Below, piece by piece: positions 16,062 to 24,441 of a stretch of 49,250 nt of DNA. A model generated the notes under the pieces. The model did no database searches. It worked only from the letters and a program-made list of their open reading frames with translations, and was not told the DNA's origin. The stretch lies in contig JAEIOG010000030.1 of the NCBI GenBank assembly GCA_016342495.1, positions 1 to 49,250 of the forward strand, read 5' to 3'. This stretch comes from Phycisphaerae bacterium. Lineage in GTDB: Bacteria; Planctomycetota; Phycisphaerae; Sedimentisphaerales; SM23-30. The translations under genes were made by a program, and so were the position numbers. The stretch's first letter is position 1. Every line of letters starts with the position of its first letter.

Positions 16062-16772
16062 GTGAATGTAGTTAAAGCTTCACAATTTAATACTAATACC
16101 AAAGAGGTTTTTAATTTTCGTGATGTGGCCCATGAAGCCTTAAACATTATCGAAACTGCCAAAGCCCAACGTGAAAAAATGCTCAGTGACGCTTCGGCTC
16201 ATTTAGATTCACAGCGTAATCAAGCCGTTGAGGCTGCCCGCAAAGAAGCTTATGAAAAAGCTTATGAAGAAGGAAAAAAACAAGGACTGGAAGATGGCAA
16301 AAAAGAAGGTTATGACAAGGCCTTAGCTGATACTCGTGACGCTTTTGTTAAATGTGGCAGTGAAGTATTAAGTTCATTCAAAAATGCCATGGTTCAATAT
16401 GACCAGATCAAACAGCAGCTTCTTTGGCAGGCTGAACAATCCGTTGTTGCTCTGGCCATTGGTATAGCTGAAAAAGTGATTGAAACCGCAAATATTGATT
16501 CGAATAAGGTAGCAGCTGACAGCGTTAAAAAAGCTATTGCCATGGTTTCACGTACAACCGACCTGATTGTAAAGGTTAATCCCAATGATATTCAACATTT
16601 GGAATTGATGCTCGAAAATCAGGAAAATGTTTTAGGGAAATATGAAACAATAAAATTTCAAATGGATGAAACTGTTGCCCCCGGTGGCTGTATCGTTGAA
16701 AGTGAGTATGGCCAGGTAGACTCTGGCATTGATACCCAAATGAATCGTATCGCCCAGGAACTGATGATGTAA
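16062..16772 (+). CDS. fliH: Flagellar export stator protein FliH
   Basis: This 236-residue protein starts at GTG. A charged helical region (about 62-90: YEKAYEEGKKQGLEDGKKEG) shows the small-residue repeat typical of FliH. The C-terminal part (about 120-236, WQAEQSVVALAIGIAEKVIE) resembles the V/F-type ATPase E/delta subunit. FliH links the export ATPase FliI to the C ring and membrane gate. The order fliG-fliH-fliI supports the call. The nearest upstream purine stretch is GCGAGTAAAAAA, so translation may depend on coupling with fliG. Confidence 0.9.
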   Translation: MNVVKASQFNTNTKEVFNFRDVAHEALNIIETAKAQREKMLSDASAHLDSQRNQAVEAARKEAYEKAYEEGKKQGLEDGKKEGYDKALADTRDAFVKCGSEVLSSFKNAMVQYDQIKQQLLWQAEQSVVALAIGIAEKVIETANIDSNKVAADSVKKAIAMVSRTTDLIVKVNPNDIQHLELMLENQENVLGKYETIKFQMDETVAPGGCIVESEYGQVDSGIDTQMNRIAQELMM

Positions 16773-16823
16773 ACTTATGCACATATTACTAACTAAAATT
16801 GTTGATAACTGGAAAAATATTAA

Positions 16824-18257
16824 GTGAAAGAAGTATTTGCACACAATTTTGAACAGCGAATTAAAATGGTTCACTGTTCCATGCCCATGAAGATAAGTGG
16901 GACTATCACGTCTTTGACAGGATTGACTGTCGAGGTTCGTGATTTTGCTGCGCCGGTTGGGGCATTGTGTCAAATTACCACTCGCAATGGTGACACGATC
17001 AAAGCTGAACTTATTGGATTCCGTGGCGAAATGTCTGTTATGATGACTCTGGAAGAAATGACAGGAATTTCTGTTGGTGATAAAGTTATATGCTTAAAAC
17101 CCCACACTGAAGTTCCGGTTGGCCCCGAATTGCTCGGCAGGGTTATTGATGGACAGGGGCATCCGATTGATGACAAAGGCCCGCTTATGTGTCAGGTTCG
17201 CCGTGCGACCGAAGCTGAAACGTTAAAACCTTTGCAAAGAGGCAGAATCGACACGCCAATTTCAACTGGCGTCCGTGCGGTCGATTCTGTATTAACTTGT
17301 GGCTGTGGCCAACGTATGGGTATCTTTGCCGGCCCTGGTGTTGGCAAAAGTGTGTTGCTGGGGATGATCGCTCGATATACTTCCGCTGACGTTAATGTCA
17401 TAGGTTTAATTGGTGAACGAGGTCGCGAAGTTCGTGAATTTATCGAAAGAGACCTTGGACCAGAAGGTATGGCTAAATCTATTGTTGTCGTCAGCACTTC
17501 TGATGAACCTGCTCCGCTAAGAGTAAAAGCAGGATTCGTAGCAACGACAATCGCAGAATACTTCAGGGATCAGGGCAAGGATGTGTTATTGCTTATGGAT
17601 TCGGCTACGCGTATTGCGATGGCTCAAAGACAAATTGGCCTGGCAATGGGGGAACCGCCAGCTACTAAAGGTTATACGCCAAGTGTTTTTGCGATTTTAC
17701 CGAAGCTTCTTGAACGCAGTGGTAAATCATTAAAAGGCAGCATAACAGGTTTTTATACGGTTTTAGTTGAAGGTGACGATCTTACCGAACCAATCGCCGA
17801 TGCAATGCGGTCTATTCTCGATGGACATCTGGCCCTGTCGAGAAAGCTTGCCAATCGTGGTCATTATCCTGCGGTGGATGTTTTGGAAAGCATCAGCCGG
17901 GTAATGCCCGAAGTTACCGATGAAAATCAACGTCAAGCCGCCAGGATGGTAACGCGATTGATGGCTATTTATCGCGACATTGAAGATCTGGTCAATATCG
18001 GGGCCTATGCCCCTGGCACTAATATTGAATATGACTTAGCTGTCCAGAGCAAAAACCTTATTGATGATTTTCTAAGACAGCAGATTAGCGAAAGTGTTAA
18101 TTTTAATCAGGCCAAAGAAGCTCTAACCCAGCTAGATGCCGCTATAATGGAATTGTCGCTGACTATTCAAGGTCGTCAGGCGGATACAGCGTCCATGAAT
18201 CGCCAAAATACTAATGGCCCATCGGCCAGCCCTGTTAATGCTGGAGGGATGCGATGA
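16824..18257 (+). CDS. fliI: Flagellum-specific export ATPase FliI
   Basis: This 477-residue ATPase is related to the F1 beta subunit. Walker A GPGVGKS is at 170-176, and Walker B DVLLLMDSATR, GERGREVREFIE and the catalytic-region motif ERSGKSLKGSITGFYTVLVEGDD (split by chance of wording here into ERSGKSLKGS and ITGFYTVLVE) are present. It is cytoplasmic, forming a hexamer under the export gate with FliH and FliJ. The start is taken as GTG at 16824; an ATG at 16866 is a possible alternative, since no strong ribosome site precedes either. Its last four bases overlap the ATG of fliJ (ATGA). Confidence 0.95.
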   Translation: MKEVFAHNFEQRIKMVHCSMPMKISGTITSLTGLTVEVRDFAAPVGALCQITTRNGDTIKAELIGFRGEMSVMMTLEEMTGISVGDKVICLKPHTEVPVGPELLGRVIDGQGHPIDDKGPLMCQVRRATEAETLKPLQRGRIDTPISTGVRAVDSVLTCGCGQRMGIFAGPGVGKSVLLGMIARYTSADVNVIGLIGERGREVREFIERDLGPEGMAKSIVVVSTSDEPAPLRVKAGFVATTIAEYFRDQGKDVLLLMDSATRIAMAQRQIGLAMGEPPATKGYTPSVFAILPKLLERSGKSLKGSITGFYTVLVEGDDLTEPIADAMRSILDGHLALSRKLANRGHYPAVDVLESISRVMPEVTDENQRQAARMVTRLMAIYRDIEDLVNIGAYAPGTNIEYDLAVQSKNLIDDFLRQQISESVNFNQAKEALTQLDAAIMELSLTIQGRQADTASMNRQNTNGPSASPVNAGGMR

Positions 18258-18718
18258 AAAAATTCCAGTATAGACTAGAACCACTGTTGAAATTACGCAA
18301 ACAACTGGAAGATCAGAAAAAGCGTGCGGTTGGCGAATTACTTAGCGATATTAATAAACAGCAGCAGCAGGCATTGGATATGGCCGACCAGATTACCCGG
18401 CAAAGCTCAACTTTAAGAGATCAATTTGCATCTGGCACAGTTGACGTGCAGTGGATTAGTTATTATCAAGGCTATGTTACCAATGTACGCCGTAGCATAA
18501 ATACTAAAATTGAAAATGTAAAACATACTCAGCAAAAACTTCATGGTGCCCGAGTAGAATTAGCCGAAGCTGCCAAACAAACTAAAATTCTGGAAAAACT
18601 CAAAGAAAATCAGTTGAACACTCATACTGCCGAGCTTAATAAACAGGAGACCGCAGACCTAGATGAAATCGCTACCGGTAAATATTGTCGTAAAATAGAG
18701 GGCTGGGAAAATGGGTAA
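18254..18718 (+). CDS. fliJ: Flagellar export protein FliJ
   Basis: This 154-residue protein is a long antiparallel coiled coil beginning FQYRLEPLLKLRKQLEDQKK, the standard FliJ opening. FliJ sits in the centre of the FliI hexamer like the gamma stalk of F1 and helps energise export. It overlaps fliI by four bases, implying translational coupling, and overlaps the next gene by eight bases. Sequence conservation is low across the family, but the position is diagnostic. Confidence 0.92.
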   Translation: MKKFQYRLEPLLKLRKQLEDQKKRAVGELLSDINKQQQQALDMADQITRQSSTLRDQFASGTVDVQWISYYQGYVTNVRRSINTKIENVKHTQQKLHGARVELAEAAKQTKILEKLKENQLNTHTAELNKQETADLDEIATGKYCRKIEGWENG

Positions 18719-19361
18719 AAAACTATTAATAGCTCTTGGTGTCTTAGTTAGCTTACATGTTGTCGCTTTGGTGGGTTTAGCTATTGTCGGTCTAGTTGGC
18801 GGTAAGTTCGATCATGAAAAAATGAAGCAATACATAGCTACCTGGAATGGCGAAATTTTGGTTCCTTATGTAGAAGAAGTCAAAGTTGAAGAAGTCGTAG
18901 AATCTCCTCAGGATGCCAAAGCCCGAATTGCCAAAGCCCAATTCGACAATGAAATGATGACCCGTGATCTGGAAAAAAACACTCAGAATCTACAAAATCT
19001 CCAGTTTGCCGTAGAACAGGCTCGAATTCAACTGGCAAAAGAACAGGAAAAATTCATAGCCGAACGCGACGCTTTTGAAAATAAAATAGCCGAACATAAT
19101 GATAAAGTGAAAAGTGAAGGTTTCCAAAAAGCTTTAAAATATTATTCCAACATTAAATCAAAACTGGTCAAAGAAGATTTTATGGTAATGCCCGAAGATG
19201 AGGTTGTACGTTACCTTGGCGAAATGAAGGCTGACATCGCCACCGAAATATTAAATAATTTCAAGGCCCCGAACGAACAGGCCAAGCGTGTACTATTACA
19301 AAAAATGCTCAATGACTATAAAACTATAGAAGTAGCCAATAATAAAACTGGGGACAACTGA
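18711..19361 (+). CDS. MotE-like membrane-anchored coiled-coil protein (MgtE_N-like)
   Basis: This 216-residue protein has one N-terminal membrane helix (about residues 4-28, LLIALGVLVSLHVVALVGLA), a long coiled coil (about 70-140), and a C-terminal helical part with KALKYYSNIKSKLVKEDF and VRYLGEMKADIATEILNNF. The last part resembles the MgtE N-terminal helical repeat found in MotE-type flagellar proteins, which support FliJ- or MotB-related steps. It lies between fliJ and fliK with overlaps of eight bases on the left and one on the right (TGATG), so it belongs to the export/hook module. The exact role here is unproven. Confidence 0.6.
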   Translation: MGKKLLIALGVLVSLHVVALVGLAIVGLVGGKFDHEKMKQYIATWNGEILVPYVEEVKVEEVVESPQDAKARIAKAQFDNEMMTRDLEKNTQNLQNLQFAVEQARIQLAKEQEKFIAERDAFENKIAEHNDKVKSEGFQKALKYYSNIKSKLVKEDFMVMPEDEVVRYLGEMKADIATEILNNFKAPNEQAKRVLLQKMLNDYKTIEVANNKTGDN

Positions 19362-20908
19362 TGGCAACTAATGCTGTACAATCAAATAGCATCTTAAATG
19401 TGTTTAACAACCCAAACAAGAACAAGACTCATGCCAATGATAGTGCATTTGATCAAGTCCTTGATGCTGCTCGTCAGGAAACATCCACCAAAAAAGAGAT
19501 CCCGGATTCTACAGTTGATAAGAAATCCAAAGTAGATAATACTGATAATGCTAAAAATCAGCATGCCGAAAACAAAAATAATGAAAAGCCGGTCAATGAA
19601 TCCGAATCGACCAGCCAAACTGACAACACCGAAGCTCCCGAAAAGCTCGAATCCACCGGGCAAACTAATGAATCGGAAAATGATAAGCAGGATAATACCG
19701 ACCAACAGCAAACCGAAATTAACGAAGATAATACTTCTGACCAAAAACCAGTTATCAATGAAAATGTTCAATCTGACCAGGCTCAGCAGATGCTGAATAT
19801 GTTGGCTAACAGTAAACCTGAATCTAATGTTGTTCGTGAAGATGTAGACCGTCAGAATGCCGCTACCCAGCAGAATAATCTGACTGTTATTGATACCCAG
19901 GCCAAGCAAACTCAACAGCCAACTGCCCAGCAAAATATTCAGCCTGTCGTAAATACTCAACAAAATGTCCCAGCCACCCAAAATAATACTGCCGAAAACG
20001 CTGCCACCGAAAATCCCGCTCAATCCCAGGTCACCGAAGACCAGGTTACTCTCGAAAATCAGCCCAAAGGTTTTACTCAACAGCAATCCGCAGAATCTGA
20101 AACCACCGACCAGCAGGTCGCTCAAGATTCTTCTCAGGTAAAAGAATTTACCAATGATGAAAATAAGGAACAGAAAAAGTTAATAGTTCAAAATGCCGAA
20201 AAGTCCCAACAGGATATTGCTCCAACTGAGACTCGTGCCCAGAAAAGTAGCCAAAGACTCGCTGATCAGCAGATAAACGCTGATATTAATTACAGTCAAA
20301 ATACTCAGACCGTAGCTCAGGCTGCCGCATCGGTCACAATTGAATCTCAGGGCCGTTTCCAGTCGCAAAGGTCTTCCGAAACAGTTGATATTACTGAAAC
20401 AACAGCTACTCCCGGTAAACAGGTGGATATCCAGCAACTTCTGAATATTGATAAAACCGCCAAAGCCCCAGAAGTTAATATGCAGGACAATATCGACCAG
20501 ATCGTCAAAGCTGTCAATACTACTATCGGCAAGGATACTTCGGTTTTGACTATGCGTATGGACCCGCCTGAACTGGGTAATTTACGTGTTGAAATTAAAA
20601 TGGTGGGCCAGAATGTCGAGCTTCAGTTGCAGGCTACCAATGAAAAAACGCACCAGCTTTTACAGCAAAGTGCTCCCCAGCTTAAAGCTTCTCTGGAAGC
20701 TGCCGGTATGCAGAATCCCCAGATTAATATTCAATTAAGAATGGATTTGCAAAATAGTGATTCCAGCCCCCAGCAGCAATCTCAACAACAAGACCAACAA
20801 CAAAATCCCGATCAGCAGAGTTTCCAGGAACAGCAACAGCAGCAACAGGAAAACGATGCTAAACAGAACAATGAAAATGAATTCCAGCAGCTGAATTTCA
20901 GCGCTTAA
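19361..20908 (+). CDS. fliK: Flagellar hook-length control protein FliK
   Basis: This 515-residue protein has a long disordered first part (about 1-350) extremely rich in Gln, Asn, Thr, Glu and Asp. A folded C-terminal domain follows (about 380-460: LTMRMDPPELGNLRVEIKMV, LQATNEKTHQLLQQSAPQLK), which is the Flg_hook domain that triggers the substrate switch at FlhB. The tail is again a Gln-rich run. FliK is a secreted ruler, and the long unstructured part sets hook length. It overlaps the gene before by one base and is followed by flgD, the hook cap, as is common. Confidence 0.92.
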   Translation: MATNAVQSNSILNVFNNPNKNKTHANDSAFDQVLDAARQETSTKKEIPDSTVDKKSKVDNTDNAKNQHAENKNNEKPVNESESTSQTDNTEAPEKLESTGQTNESENDKQDNTDQQQTEINEDNTSDQKPVINENVQSDQAQQMLNMLANSKPESNVVREDVDRQNAATQQNNLTVIDTQAKQTQQPTAQQNIQPVVNTQQNVPATQNNTAENAATENPAQSQVTEDQVTLENQPKGFTQQQSAESETTDQQVAQDSSQVKEFTNDENKEQKKLIVQNAEKSQQDIAPTETRAQKSSQRLADQQINADINYSQNTQTVAQAAASVTIESQGRFQSQRSSETVDITETTATPGKQVDIQQLLNIDKTAKAPEVNMQDNIDQIVKAVNTTIGKDTSVLTMRMDPPELGNLRVEIKMVGQNVELQLQATNEKTHQLLQQSAPQLKASLEAAGMQNPQINIQLRMDLQNSDSSPQQQSQQQDQQQNPDQQSFQEQQQQQQENDAKQNNENEFQQLNFSA

Positions 20909-20924
20909 TTAACCTTTATTGGTT

Positions 20925-20939
20925 CCCGGTTTTGCCGGG
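20925..20939 (+). promoter_or_regulatory. Stem-loop abutting the flgD ribosome site
   Basis: CCCGG (20925-20929) and CCGGG (20935-20939) form a 5-pair GC hairpin with a TTTTG loop. The ribosome site TAGGAG begins at once after it. It is too short, and lacks a T-run, for a terminator; it could stabilise the mRNA end or tune flgD translation. Confidence 0.35.
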
Positions 20940-20951
20940 TAGGAGTATAAT

Positions 20952-21767
20952 ATGGTAGATGCTATTAGTTCAACAAATGCCAGTACAGCTCAGGTTGTTG
21001 CTGACAAATCTTCGATGGCAATGAGTACCGAAGACTTCATGAAGATCATGATTACTGAACTTACCAATCAGGATCCCTTTGAGCCAATGAAAAATCAGGA
21101 ATTGCTCAACCAGATGGCTACTTTACAACAGATTGAATCTAATGATAAGCTTAATAAAGCTAATTTGACTATGGTTGAATCTTTTCAAACTCTGATGGCT
21201 AGTCAACAGACTTTAATGGGTCAGCAGAGCCTCAGTACAGCCACTTCCATGATCGGCCAATTGCTAAGTGGTACCGATACCGATGGCAATAGTGTCGTAG
21301 GGCGGGTCACTGCTGTTAGTATGCTCGATGGTAATGTTATGCTCGAAATGGATACGGGCCAACGTATTCCTTATAATCAGATTACCAGGCTCGGTGGCTC
21401 CAGCACTCAGGATATTATTGGTGATATTGCTATCGGTGAAAGTATCAATGGAACTGATGTTGTTGGTCGTATCGAATCTGTTGAAATCGATGGCAGTGAG
21501 ATTAAATTACACCTTAAAGTCGCAGGCCAGGAAGAACTCGCTATGGCTAAACTTTCCAAAGTTAGCATCTTAAATGAAGATACCGCTGATTTGCTTGTTG
21601 GAACTAATGCCGAAGCAGGAGTCGTTAAAGGTTTGATTACCTCGATTCGCTGGTCTACTGACGATGTTTTGGTTAATATCCAAACGCCAGACGATGGTAT
21701 GCAGACGGTACCGATTAGTGAATTAACCAAAATCAGTGCTCCATCAACTGCAACTGTAACTGAATAA
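20952..21767 (+). CDS. flgD: Flagellar hook capping/assembly protein FlgD
   Basis: This 271-residue protein opens with the FlgD signature STEDFMKIMITELTNQDPFE followed by PMKNQELLNQMATLQQIE (about residues 25-64). A helical stretch and a long C-terminal beta-rich part follow; the C-terminal part seems duplicated (RVTAVSMLDGNVMLEMDTG and IESVEIDGSEIKLHLKV). FlgD caps the growing hook and leaves when the hook is complete. AGGAG lies just ahead of the ATG. flgE follows after 54 bases. Confidence 0.92.
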   Translation: MVDAISSTNASTAQVVADKSSMAMSTEDFMKIMITELTNQDPFEPMKNQELLNQMATLQQIESNDKLNKANLTMVESFQTLMASQQTLMGQQSLSTATSMIGQLLSGTDTDGNSVVGRVTAVSMLDGNVMLEMDTGQRIPYNQITRLGGSSTQDIIGDIAIGESINGTDVVGRIESVEIDGSEIKLHLKVAGQEELAMAKLSKVSILNEDTADLLVGTNAEAGVVKGLITSIRWSTDDVLVNIQTPDDGMQTVPISELTKISAPSTATVTE

Positions 21768-21821
21768 TAAAATAAAAAATATATAGTTTGTATCCCAGAG
21801 GATATTTAACGGAGAATTAAA

Positions 21822-23588
21822 ATGGGTTTGACATCATCATTATTTGCTGGCTTAACTGGAATGAAAACCAATGAGTTTCGTATGGACGTTATTGGTAATA
21901 ATATTGCCAACGTTAATACCACAGCTTTTAAGTCGTCGCGTGCTACCTTTGCATCACAATTTTATGACACATTAAGTTTTGGCTCTGCCCCCAGTGGCGC
22001 TACTGGCGGTTCTAATCCTATGCAGATTGGTACTGGTGTGCAGGTCGGTGCCATCAATGTCGATTTTTCCGAAGGTGCTCCTGAAACCACCGGCATTAAA
22101 ACTGACATGGCTGTTCAGGGACAGGGCCTTTTCGTCATGGAAAGAGCCGACGGTGCCCAGGTTTATACCCGCGATGGTAATTTTCAGTTTAACTCCGAAA
22201 ATTATCTTATGTCAGCTTCGGGTAATTTCCTCATGGGCTATGGCATTGATAATGACTTCAATGTTGTCAAAGGTTCTATGTCTCGTCTTAGAATCCCTCT
22301 TGGAGAAATCACCACAGCTAAATCAACTACCACAGCTTCCTTTGCTGGCAATCTCAATGCTGGTGGCGATGCAGTGATGGCTGTTGACGCAGGCGTACTG
22401 GTTCCGCGAGCAGATGTCAGAAGTGTTCTATCAAGTCAGGAAATTTATGATGGTGCTGCTGCCGCTACTGATGCTTCACTTTTGATTAATATTAATGATG
22501 ATGCTGGTTCACTTTTTTCCGAAGGTAATCTTATTTCTTTAGATGAAGCTAATAAAGGGAATAAAACGATGGACTCTGTGGAGTTTGAAGTTAGTGCCAC
22601 TTCTACTCTGGCAGACTTGATGACCTGGCTCGAAGGAGCTCTTGGCATAAGTACTGATTCTTCCTTGCCTGATTACACTGCCGCTGCTAATCCTTCTCCT
22701 AATCCCGGTATCTCTATTAGTGATGTTGCTGGCAGCACTTATCTTGAAATCGTTGGCAACATGGGTAATAATAATAAACTCGAGCCCGGCAATAAATATC
22801 TCAGTATTACTCAGGGCACCGCAGCCGCTGCTGTTACGCGTTCTGCCCCCATTAATTTAATTACCGATGTCGAGATGGTTAATATTGAATCGGCCCGAAC
22901 TACTTTCCGTGGTTATGATACTCTTGGTAATCCCATTGACCTTGATGTGACTTTTGTGTTGGAATCACCTAATGAATCTGGTGGGGTTAACTGGAGATTT
23001 TTCATTGAATCACCTGATGACTCTGATGACAGCCGTGTCTTAGGAACTGGCACGATAAAATTTGATGGCAAAGGTAATTATCTCGAAGCCAGTGATACCA
23101 GTGTGGTTGTTGATCGGGCATTTACTGGTGCTATTACCCCACAGTCAATTGGCTTAGATTTTTCCGGATTGAAAAGTTATGAAATGACTTCCAGTGCTGT
23201 CAGCTTATTAAGTCAGGATGGTTTCAAATCTGGTACACTTCAGGATTATTCTATCGGTTCTGATGGAACAATCACCGGTTCATTTACTAATGGCTTAACC
23301 AGAAGCTTAGGTCAGGTAATTGTCGCGACTTTTAGAAATTATGAAGGCCTTATCGCCCAAGGTAATAATGTCTGGATGAACGGACCGAATTCAGGCGATC
23401 CACTGATTAAACAACCTCAGGAATTAGGCGCTGGCTCGATTTCATCTTCATCGCTGGAATTAAGTAATGTTGATCTTAGTCGTGAATTTATTAATTTAAT
23501 TGTTTCCAGTACCGGTTTTTCCGCTTCATCCAGAGTTATCCAGACTTCCGATCAGCTTCTCGATGAATTGATCGCTATGACCCGGTAA
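21822..23588 (+). CDS. flgE: Flagellar hook protein FlgE
   Basis: This 588-residue hook subunit has the N-terminal MRMDVIGNNIANVNT-like signature (FRMDVIGNNIANVNTTAFK), the central 'AVQGQGLFVM' and 'YTRDGNFQF' motifs, and the C-terminal coiled-coil half (SLELSNVDLSREFINLIVSS). It is longer than the roughly 400-residue enteric hook protein; the extra length lies in the middle, where surface domains of hooks usually vary. GGAG lies 9 bases ahead of the ATG. flbD lies 88 bases further on, past a strong hairpin. Confidence 0.95.
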   Translation: MGLTSSLFAGLTGMKTNEFRMDVIGNNIANVNTTAFKSSRATFASQFYDTLSFGSAPSGATGGSNPMQIGTGVQVGAINVDFSEGAPETTGIKTDMAVQGQGLFVMERADGAQVYTRDGNFQFNSENYLMSASGNFLMGYGIDNDFNVVKGSMSRLRIPLGEITTAKSTTTASFAGNLNAGGDAVMAVDAGVLVPRADVRSVLSSQEIYDGAAAATDASLLININDDAGSLFSEGNLISLDEANKGNKTMDSVEFEVSATSTLADLMTWLEGALGISTDSSLPDYTAAANPSPNPGISISDVAGSTYLEIVGNMGNNNKLEPGNKYLSITQGTAAAAVTRSAPINLITDVEMVNIESARTTFRGYDTLGNPIDLDVTFVLESPNESGGVNWRFFIESPDDSDDSRVLGTGTIKFDGKGNYLEASDTSVVVDRAFTGAITPQSIGLDFSGLKSYEMTSSAVSLLSQDGFKSGTLQDYSIGSDGTITGSFTNGLTRSLGQVIVATFRNYEGLIAQGNNVWMNGPNSGDPLIKQPQELGAGSISSSSLELSNVDLSREFINLIVSSTGFSASSRVIQTSDQLLDELIAMTR

Positions 23589-23605
23589 TATAAATAGAAA
23601 ACCCC

Positions 23606-23647
23606 GGGCCTCGTAACAGGGGTGTTTATTCTGCTGTTGCGAGGTCC
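23606..23647 (+). terminator. Long stem-loop between flgE and flbD, possible terminator
   Basis: Bases 23606-23619 (GGGCCTCGTAACAG) pair with 23634-23647 (CTGTTGCGAGGTCC). This is a 14-pair stem with two G-T wobbles and a 14-base loop, followed by ACTTTTG. The stem is very stable for this AT-rich region, but the T-run is short. It may partly end the hook operon or act as an RNA stabiliser or processing site. Confidence 0.5.
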
Positions 23648-23676
23648 ACTTTTGAAATCAATTATGGGCTAAAATA

Positions 23677-23883
23677 ATGATTCCTGTAACCAGGCTCAAT
23701 GGCAAAAAATTTGTAGTTAACGCTTCTCAGATACGCTTCGTTGAATCTACCCCAGATACAATGATTACCTTAAATAGTGGCGATAAAATTATGGTCGCAG
23801 AAACCATGGACCAGATCGTCCATTTGGTTGTTCAGTATGAAAGGCAAATCCGCATCTTTGAACCACCCGCCAAGGCCCGATAA
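23677..23883 (+). CDS. flbD: FlbD family flagellar protein
   Basis: This 68-residue cytoplasmic protein matches the small FlbD family (IPVTRLNGKKFVVNASQIRF, EST-PDTMITLNSGDKIMV, then a C-terminal helix). This family is not the Caulobacter regulator of the same name. It typically lies between flgE and motA, as here. Its biochemical role is not well defined; it is associated with the flagellar motor or its assembly. No clear ribosome site precedes the ATG. Confidence 0.88.
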   Translation: MIPVTRLNGKKFVVNASQIRFVESTPDTMITLNSGDKIMVAETMDQIVHLVVQYERQIRIFEPPAKAR

Positions 23884-24000
23884 CTGGCTATGCCTTTTTA
23901 TTTATTTATAATTATAATTCAAAATGCTCTCTGTTTATATAGAGCTAACGAATGAAAATTTTATCCCTTAAAACAGGGATTATGGCGAAACATTAAAAAT

Positions 24001-24086
24001 TGTCATTCTCGCCTACGCAGGAATCCATCTTCATGAGCAAAAAATAAGGGATAACTTTCTTGATCCCTATCTGCAAGGAGATGACA
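24001..24086. repeat. REP/MITE-like element with TGTCATTC-type ends
   Basis: The left end reads TGTCATTCTCGCCTACGCAG then GAATCCATC. The right end, read on the other strand, begins TGTCATCTCCTTGCAGATAG then GGATC. The two ends form an imperfect inverted repeat of about 25 bases. Elements beginning GTCATTC(C)CGC with GGAATCC nearby are a widespread class of short palindromic bacterial repeats. No transposase is encoded in it. Confidence 0.5.
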
Positions 24087-24314
24087 CAATGATTTCATGG
24101 ATTATCCCCAAAGCCTTGCAGTGTATAAACTTATAGGAAGACATAATGAATAAATTCGCTTTTCACTATTAGTTTTTAGCTTTCAAACTGATTATCGGTC
24201 AGTTCGACTAATATATTATTTCCAAGATTGTTGTCTACACATCGATTCACATCGCTAAAATGCTATTTTTTTCTAAGCTCTTAACTGGATAATTCAGATA
24301 ATCCACATAATTGA

Positions 24315-24342
24315 TAAAATTCTAATCCAATATTGCCGATAA
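24315..24342 (+). promoter_or_regulatory. Sigma-28-type promoter for motA-motB
   Basis: TAAA at 24315-24318 is followed by 16 bases and then the exact -10 sequence GCCGATAA at 24335-24342. The flagellar sigma-28 consensus is TAAA-N15-GCCGATAA, so only the spacing is one base long. Transcription would begin near 24350, about 90 bases before motA. The sigma-28 gene (fliA) is at the end of the same locus. Confidence 0.7.
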
Positions 24343-24441
24343 GTAATCTGTGCGATTATAGGCCCTTTCTGCAGTTTGAAATCAGGGCACCATTTGATTA
24401 CTTAATTAAACCGCTTTTTTTATAGTGGAAACGAGCATTAT

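Larger units (their letters stand above)
23884..24441. other. Gene-free gap between flbD and motA
   Basis: This 558-base stretch holds no credible gene. It contains a 6-pair hairpin ATCCCT/AGGGAT (23963-23980), an 86-base imperfect inverted repeat (24001-24086) that looks like a miniature mobile element, and a sigma-28-like promoter (24315-24342). The gap separates the early rod-hook operon from motA-motB. Confidence 0.6.

Noticed and set aside
18433-18455. TGGCACAGTTGACGTGC resembling a sigma-54 promoter
   Set aside because: It lies inside fliJ, and the -12 part lacks TTGC at the right distance.
19394-20125. Long minus-strand open frame of 243 codons inside fliK
   Set aside because: It is the mirror of the Gln/Asn/Glu-rich fliK sequence, has a Leu/Ile/Ser/Gly-rich nonsense-like composition and no ribosome site.
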